A stretch of DNA of 64,000 nt from Pectobacterium parmentieri (GTDB lineage Bacteria; Pseudomonadota; Gammaproteobacteria; Enterobacterales; Enterobacteriaceae): contig NZ_CP015749.1 of NCBI RefSeq assembly GCF_001742145.1, positions 4,650,001 to 4,714,000 on the forward strand, written 5' to 3'. Below the pieces are notes generated by a model, which was not told the origin of the DNA, made no database searches, and saw nothing but the letters and a program-made list of their open reading frames with translations. The stretch's first letter is position 1, and each line of letters begins with the position of its first letter. Below are positions 59,121-64,000 of this stretch, in pieces. The translations under genes and the position numbers were made by a program.

Positions 59121-60154
59121 GCTATGTTTCCTGAGTAAAAGGGTTCCTGGGTCAAAAGGGTTCCTAGAGAAGAATCGGTGGCGTAGTCCAAAAATGGGCT
59201 AAGCCAGTTGGGAATGCGCTGTTCCAGCCACATTTCCGGTTTCAATAACGTACCACTGACGAAGCCAACGTGCCCACCATGTTCCGTTAGCTGATACTCA
59301 ATATTAGACGGTAACTGCGACAGATCGGGAATCACCTCCGGCGTCATGAAAGGATCGTCTTTCGCGTGGATGATCAGCAGCGGTTTGCGTATTTGAGGTA
59401 ACAGCGGCAGAGCGCTACAGCGTCGATAGTAGTCAGCCGCATCGTGAAAGCCGTGGATACGTGAGGTAATGACGTCATCAAACTCGCGTAACTGACGGAT
59501 TTTCTTCAACTGCGGCAACTGAATCGGCAGCGTGTCCGGGTAGGCGGCCAGCTTGCGTCCCGCGTTTTGTTTCAACAGACGCAGCAGGTAGTGCTGATAG
59601 ATGCGGGAGAAACCTTGTTCCATCCGACGGCTACAGGGTTCGAGCATCAAGGGGGCGGAAACGATGACCGCAGCGGACAAGGAACAGGCTTCACCCTGCT
59701 GGCCGAGCAGGTAGGCCAGCATGTTGCCGCCGAGAGAAACGCCGATGGCGGCGGTAGGAGCCTCGCCCAGCGTCTCCTGCATCCAGTGCAGGAAATAGCC
59801 GGCATCGCTGGTTTCTCCAGAGTGATAAATACGCTTCATCCGGTTGGGCTTACCGCTGCACCCGCGAAAATGCATGATGACGGCCAGCCAACCGCGCTGT
59901 TTGCAGGCATGAAGCAGGCCGTGGGCATAGGGGCTATGGAAGCTGCCTTCCAAGCCGTGAAACAGCACCACGCGCGGTTTATGCCTCGCCTGCTCGGGCG
60001 CCTCGCTCCATGCCAGATCGACGAAATCGCCGTCCGGTAATTCGAGCGCTTGCCAGACTGGTAAAAACTGCGCGTGACGGCGAATCAGGCGCGGTAATAG
60101 CGTTTGCAGATGCGGATTATGCGCGCCGCTCAGCGGGCGAAAATGGTCATGCAT
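59117..60154 (-). CDS. yheT: YheT alpha/beta hydrolase
   Basis: A 345-residue alpha/beta hydrolase of the YheT/EMB8 family, cytoplasmic, natural substrate unknown. Nucleophile elbow [12 protein letters not shown], family motif [21 protein letters not shown], acid in IHAKDDPFM and His in [12 protein letters not shown]. It is first of the yheT-yheU pair, with prkB downstream. The start at 60154 ([23 protein letters not shown]) is shorter than E. coli at the N-terminus but keeps the conserved [10 protein letters not shown]. Confidence 0.95.
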   Translation of the reverse strand: MHDHFRPLSGAHNPHLQTLLPRLIRRHAQFLPVWQALELPDGDFVDLAWSEAPEQARHKPRVVLFHGLEGSFHSPYAHGLLHACKQRGWLAVIMHFRGCSGKPNRMKRIYHSGETSDAGYFLHWMQETLGEAPTAAIGVSLGGNMLAYLLGQQGEACSLSAAVIVSAPLMLEPCSRRMEQGFSRIYQHYLLRLLKQNAGRKLAAYPDTLPIQLPQLKKIRQLREFDDVITSRIHGFHDAADYYRRCSALPLLPQIRKPLLIIHAKDDPFMTPEVIPDLSQLPSNIEYQLTEHGGHVGFVSGTLLKPEMWLEQRIPNWLSPFLDYATDSSLGTLLTQEPFYSGNIA

Positions 60155-60260
60155 AAAGAATATGAAAATCTTGTTGTCGGCTCTTGTACGATCAATATCA
60201 CACTGTTAGCTTCAATGCTGCCAGTTGGTACGACATTTGGGTCAGGAGCGCCCACAAATA

Positions 60261-60863
60261 ATGGAACTGAGTTTATTTCTTTCGATGTTGGGCTTTTTGT
60301 GGGTAGCGGCCATCACACCGGGGCCGAATAATATGCTGTTGACCACCTCGGGCGCGAATTTTGGCTTTATGCGTTCACTGTGGTTGATGGTCGGTATTAT
60401 GCTGGGCATGCAGAGCATTCTGCTGCTGGTCGCATTCGGCGTCGGTGGTTTGATTCTGATTTATCCTTCGCTGCACTTTGTCCTGAAAGTCCTCGGTAGC
60501 GCCTATCTGCTTTGGCTGGCGTGGAAAATCGCCACGGCGGCTTACGAACGGCTGGAGACGTCCGTTGCACCGCCTCAGCCGATCCGACTTTATCAGGGGT
60601 GGTTACTGCAATTTCTGAACCCGAAAGCGTGGCTCATGGCGCTGGGTGCGGTTGCCAGCTTTAGTCTGGCGGGTGAAGGTTATAACCATTCTGTGATCGC
60701 GATAAGCATCGGCATTGTGCTGGTGAATTTGGTTTCCGGCGTCATCTGGCTTGGGTTTGGTACGATGATTGGGCGACTGCTGCGCAGTAAGAAAGCGTGG
60801 ATTATCTTCAACGTGTCAATGGGGCTGCTGACTGCCGCCTGTGTGCTGTTGATTTGGCATTAG
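60261..60863 (+). CDS. LysE/RhtB-family translocator
   Basis: A 200-residue membrane exporter of the LysE superfamily with six hydrophobic segments: LGFLWVAAITPGPNNMLLTTSGANFGF is the signature, then LKVLGSAYLLWLAWKIA and LQFLNPKAWLMALGAVASF. Start at ATG 60261; the earlier in-frame start at 60225 has no homology. Substrate unknown. It is divergent from yheT and convergent with yheS; it is not part of the E. coli gene order here. Confidence 0.9.
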   Translation: MELSLFLSMLGFLWVAAITPGPNNMLLTTSGANFGFMRSLWLMVGIMLGMQSILLLVAFGVGGLILIYPSLHFVLKVLGSAYLLWLAWKIATAAYERLETSVAPPQPIRLYQGWLLQFLNPKAWLMALGAVASFSLAGEGYNHSVIAISIGIVLVNLVSGVIWLGFGTMIGRLLRSKKAWIIFNVSMGLLTAACVLLIWH

Positions 60864-60885
60864 TGCTGAACTGATGCTGATGAGG

Positions 60886-60907
60886 CCGCGAGCGGTTTAC
60901 CGCTCGC
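60886..60907. terminator. hairpin between the LysE-type gene and yheS
   Basis: CGCGAGCGGT, two-base loop, ACCGCTCGCG followed by ACGCTTTTC. A perfect 10-base stem between convergent genes. Confidence 0.7.
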
Positions 60908-60935
60908 GACGCTTTTCAGACGAGAGATATCAAAG

Positions 60936-62843
60936 TTACTCGCTCTGCATCATCTGCTCTAACTGTTCCTGTGCGTCTAGCCAGGACAGCTCTGTTTCTT
61001 CCAGATCGATTTTGACTTTGGTTTGCTGTTGCAGGCAGTCGGTGAGTTCGGCTTTGCGGCTGATATCGTAGATTGCACTGTCCGCCAGTTTGGCTTCAAG
61101 TGTGGCCAGCGCTTCACCCAGCTTTTCCATCTGCTGCTCAAGCTTGGTTATCTGCTTACGCAGCGGCTGAGTTTGTGTTCTCAACTCGGCTTCGCGACGT
61201 TTCTGATCTTTTCTACCCTGCGCACTGTTGGCGGCATTCTCTTTTGGCGTTTCATCGGCCGCATTTTCCTGACGTTGCAGGCCAACCAGCCACTGTTGGT
61301 AGTCTTCCAAATCACCGTCGAACGGTTCGACTTTCTGGTCGTGTACCAGATAGAGATCGTCAGTGGTCGAACGGATCAGGTGTCGATCGTGCGAGACGAC
61401 AACCAGCGCGCCTTCAAAATCGATTAACGCTTCGGTTAGTGCCTGACGCATATCCAGATCGAGGTGGTTGGTCGGTTCGTCGAGCAGCAGGAGATTCGGA
61501 CGCTGCCAGACGATCAGCGCCAGCACCAGACGGGCTTTTTCGCCGCCGGAGAAGCGCTCGGTGATTTCGGTGACTTTGTCACCCTGAAAACCGAAGCCGC
61601 CGAGGTAGTCGCGCAGTTGCTGTTCCGTTTCCCGTTCTGCCAGACGCACCAGATGTTGCAAGGGGGACTCGTCCGCACGCAGAAACTCTAGCTGATGCTG
61701 GGCGAAGTAGCCGAGCTTAACGCCTTTCGCTAGCCCGATTTCCCCTTTCAGCGGGGCAAGTGTGCCCGCAAGCAGCTTGATCAGCGTGGATTTACCCGCA
61801 CCGTTATGGCCGAGCAATCCGATGCGGGAACCTGGCACTAAATTGAGTTTGATGGATTCGAGAATCAGCTTGTCGTTGTAGCCAGCACTGACCTTTTCCA
61901 TCTTCATGAGTGGATTGGGCAACGATTCCGGCGCGCGAAAGCTGAAGCGGAAAGGGTTATCGACATGCGCTGGCGCAATCATCTCCATGCGTTCCAGCAT
62001 TTTTATCCGGCTTTGCGCCTGTTTGGCTTTGGTCGCTTGCGCACGGAACCGATCAATATAGTGTTGCAGATGCGCGACGCGCTCCTGCTGGTGCTCATAG
62101 AGCGATTGCTGTTGTGCGAGGCGGGTGGCGCGCTGGCGTTCAAACGAGGAGTAGTTGCCGGTGTACTCGTTGAGCGACTGCTGTTCGATGTGCAGAATCT
62201 TGGTCACCACCGGATCGAGGAAGTCACGGTCGTGCGAGATCAATACCAGCGTGCCGGCGTAGTTTTTCAGCCATTTTTCCAGCCAGATGACCGCATCCAA
62301 ATCGAGGTGGTTGGTTGGTTCGTCCAGCAACAGCAGGTCTGAACGACAGATCAGCGCCTGTGCCAGATTCAGGCGCATCCGCCAGCCGCCGGAAAAGGCA
62401 CTGACAGGTTGTTGCAACTGTGGCTGAGAAAACCCTAATCCACTGAGCAGACTTGACGCTCTGGCTTGTATCGTCCAGGCCTGAATGGCATCCAGCTTGC
62501 CGTGCAGGGTGGCAATAGCGTTGCCGTCGTTCTCTTCGTTGGCGGTTTGCAACGCAGCTTCCAACTGGCGAAACTCGCGGTCACCGTCAATCACGTAGTC
62601 CAGCGCAGGTTTGTCCAATGCCGGTGTTTCCTGGTTGACCCAGGCCAGTGACCAGTTTTGCGGGAATGTCGCGCTACCGCCATCGGCGCTGATTTCACCT
62701 TTCAGTAATGACAGCAGCGTAGATTTACCACAGCCGTTTTTGCCAACCAGACCGACTTTCTGGCCGGGATTAACCGTTGCTGTCGCGTTGTCGATTAGAA
62801 CGCGTACACCACGTCGAATTTGCAGCGAAGAGAAAACAATCAT
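60936..62843 (-). CDS. yheS: YheS, ABC-F ribosome-associated ATPase
   Basis: A 635-residue soluble protein with two ABC domains and no membrane part (E. coli 637). Domain 1: Walker A GLVGKNGCGKSTLLSL, signature AFSGGWRMRLNLAQAL, Walker B LLLLDEPTNHLDLDAV. A charged linker with KAKQAQSRIKMLERME leads to domain 2: GLLGHNGAGKSTLIKL, RFSGGEKARLVLALI, LLLLDEPTNHLDLDMR. A C-terminal coiled-coil (about 540-630) closes it. ABC-F proteins act at the ribosomal E site. The kefG-kefB pair lies divergent upstream as in E. coli. Confidence 0.97.
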   Translation of the reverse strand: MIVFSSLQIRRGVRVLIDNATATVNPGQKVGLVGKNGCGKSTLLSLLKGEISADGGSATFPQNWSLAWVNQETPALDKPALDYVIDGDREFRQLEAALQTANEENDGNAIATLHGKLDAIQAWTIQARASSLLSGLGFSQPQLQQPVSAFSGGWRMRLNLAQALICRSDLLLLDEPTNHLDLDAVIWLEKWLKNYAGTLVLISHDRDFLDPVVTKILHIEQQSLNEYTGNYSSFERQRATRLAQQQSLYEHQQERVAHLQHYIDRFRAQATKAKQAQSRIKMLERMEMIAPAHVDNPFRFSFRAPESLPNPLMKMEKVSAGYNDKLILESIKLNLVPGSRIGLLGHNGAGKSTLIKLLAGTLAPLKGEIGLAKGVKLGYFAQHQLEFLRADESPLQHLVRLAERETEQQLRDYLGGFGFQGDKVTEITERFSGGEKARLVLALIVWQRPNLLLLDEPTNHLDLDMRQALTEALIDFEGALVVVSHDRHLIRSTTDDLYLVHDQKVEPFDGDLEDYQQWLVGLQRQENAADETPKENAANSAQGRKDQKRREAELRTQTQPLRKQITKLEQQMEKLGEALATLEAKLADSAIYDISRKAELTDCLQQQTKVKIDLEETELSWLDAQEQLEQMMQSE

Positions 62844-62965
62844 AAAGCGCCGTATGTTCAGAGTATGTTAAATTATGGACATATCAGGACACGCGGTGTC
62901 CTGTTTTTAGTCGTTGCGCTGCATGGTAACGGAAAACGATTATCATGACGACGCTTTGGAGGGGA

Positions 62966-63520
62966 ATGATGTCGCAGCCACCGAAGATTTTGCTGCTGTA
63001 TGCCCATCCGGAACCACAGGACTCGGTAGCAAACCGCGTCTTATTGCAACCGGCGCAGCAGTTGGCAAATGTAACCGTGCACGATCTTTATGCACACTAT
63101 CCTGATTTCTTTATCGATATTCATCACGAACAACAGTTGCTGCGCGAGCATCAGATCATTGTTTTCCAACACCCGTTTTACACCTATAGCTGCCCGGCGT
63201 TACTGAAAGAGTGGCTCGATAGGGTGTTATCCCGTGGTTTTGCCAATGGGATTGGCGGCAATGCGCTGGCGGGCAAATACTGGCGTTCGGTGATTACGAC
63301 CGGTGAACCGGAAGATGCTTATCATGCTGATGGTAACAACCGCTACCCGATGGAAGATTTGCTACGCCCGTTTGAGCTGACGGCCGCCATGTGTCGTATG
63401 CACTGGATGCGCCCCATGATTGTTTACTGGGCACGTCGTTTACAGCCCGATGTGTTATCGAGTCAAGCCAGAGCTTACGGTGAATGGCTCTCCTCACCTT
63501 TATCTGAAGAGGAACGCTAA
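62966..63520 (+). CDS. kefG: KefG, ancillary subunit of the KefB K+ efflux system
   Basis: A 184-residue flavodoxin-like NAD(P)H:quinone oxidoreductase homologue required for KefB activity. Nearly the same as E. coli KefG (MMSQP...[80 protein letters not shown]). The ATG at 62966 gives the E. coli length; GGAGGGG lies before it. It ends one base before kefB. Confidence 0.96.
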   Translation: MMSQPPKILLLYAHPEPQDSVANRVLLQPAQQLANVTVHDLYAHYPDFFIDIHHEQQLLREHQIIVFQHPFYTYSCPALLKEWLDRVLSRGFANGIGGNALAGKYWRSVITTGEPEDAYHADGNNRYPMEDLLRPFELTAAMCRMHWMRPMIVYWARRLQPDVLSSQARAYGEWLSSPLSEEER

Positions 63521-63521
63521 T

Positions 63522-64000
63522 ATGGAGAGTTCTGCGCTACTGACCGCCGGAGTCTTGTTTTTGTTTGTGGCGGTAGTAGCCGTACCGATCGCTGCCCGAT
63601 TAGGGATTGGCGCCGTATTGGGCTATTTGATCGCCGGGATCGCCATTGGCCCTTGGGGGCTCGGCTTTATTCGTGACGTGGACGCTATCCTGCACTTCTC
63701 GGAGCTGGGTGTGGTTTTCCTGATGTTTATCATCGGCCTGGAGCTGAATCCGGCCAAGCTCTGGACGCTGCGTCGTTCGATCTTCGGCGTTGGGGCGGCG
63801 CAGGTTGGCCTGAGTGCGCTGATTCTCGGTGGGGCATTATATCTGACAGACTTCTCGTGGCAGTCAGCGTTGATTGGTGGCGTGGGGCTGGCGATGTCGT
63901 CAACAGCCATGGCGCTGCAACTGATGCGCGAGAAAGGCATGAATCGCAGTGAGTCCGGGCAGCTTGGCTTCTCTGTCCTGCTGTTTCAGGATCTGGCCGT
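63522..64000 (+). CDS. kefB: KefB glutathione-regulated K+/H+ antiporter (3' end outside window)
   Basis: The first 159 codons of an antiporter that acidifies the cytoplasm in response to glutathione adducts of electrophiles. It begins [22 protein letters not shown] and runs through [41 protein letters not shown], and [21 protein letters not shown]. Close to E. coli KefB throughout. Multi-pass membrane protein of the CPA2 family. The gene is cut by the window edge, not broken. Confidence 0.97.
   Translation, partial: MESSALLTAGVLFLFVAVVAVPIAARLGIGAVLGYLIAGIAIGPWGLGFIRDVDAILHFSELGVVFLMFIIGLELNPAKLWTLRRSIFGVGAAQVGLSALILGGALYLTDFSWQSALIGGVGLAMSSTAMALQLMREKGMNRSESGQLGFSVLLFQDLA

Overview
The window is chromosomal DNA of a soft-rot enterobacterium, almost certainly Pectobacterium (former Erwinia carotovora group). 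The housekeeping genes follow Escherichia coli order (ompR-envZ / pckA / hslO-hslR-yrfG-igaA / nudE / mrcA / hofMNOPQ / aroKB-damX-dam-rpe-gph-trpS / cysG-nirDB / ppiA / pabA-argD-crp-yhfA-prkB-yheU-yheT / yheS-kefG-kefB). The genus call rests on a tandem of extracellular pectate lyase genes, one of which begins with the classical Erwinia carotovora PelB leader (MKYLLPTAAAGLLLLAAQ...). No tRNA, rRNA or CRISPR array was recognised.

Layout. 1-4555: an iron/siderophore-type operon, consisting of a TonB-dependent receptor (5' end cut by the window), a possible 32-residue peptide, an MFS transporter and a periplasmic iron-complex binding protein. 4909-6986: ompR-envZ. 7182-13420 (minus strand): pckA, hslO, hslR, yrfG, igaA. 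13857-20878: nudE, mrcA and the hofMNOPQ DNA-uptake/pilus-like operon. 21230-27445: aroK, aroB, damX, dam, rpe, gph, trpS. 27520-32258 (minus): a polar amino acid ABC importer coupled to an M20 amidohydrolase. 32766-37126 (minus): nirB-nirD-cysG without nirC, behind a well conserved FNR/NarL promoter. 37763-44400: an enolase-superfamily enzyme followed by a complete five-gene peptide/opine-type ABC importer. 44604: ppiA. 45258-51327 (minus): pelA, pelB, pelC and pelZ, with KdgR-like operators and near-identical terminators. 51960-53849: a scar zone with an integrase remnant, a LysE exporter, and an antitoxin whose toxin has been cut and joined to an IS transposase fragment. 54159-60154: pabA, argD, crp, yhfA, prkB, yheU, yheT. 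60261-64000: a second LysE-type exporter, yheS, kefG and the start of kefB.

The picture is a conserved enterobacterial backbone with lineage-specific cassettes placed in the gaps: next to ompR, trpS-cysG, nirB-ppiA and ppiA-pabA. The cassettes suit a plant-associated life: iron acquisition, uptake of small amidated or acidic compounds, and pectin breakdown. Short palindromic repeats are scattered between backbone genes (three copies of one family of about 90 bp, and one tandem pair of another). I did not find a clearly new multi-gene defence or mobile system. The least explained pieces are the two enzyme-plus-importer cassettes, the small ORF at 2035, and the broken toxin-antitoxin/IS junction near 53600.
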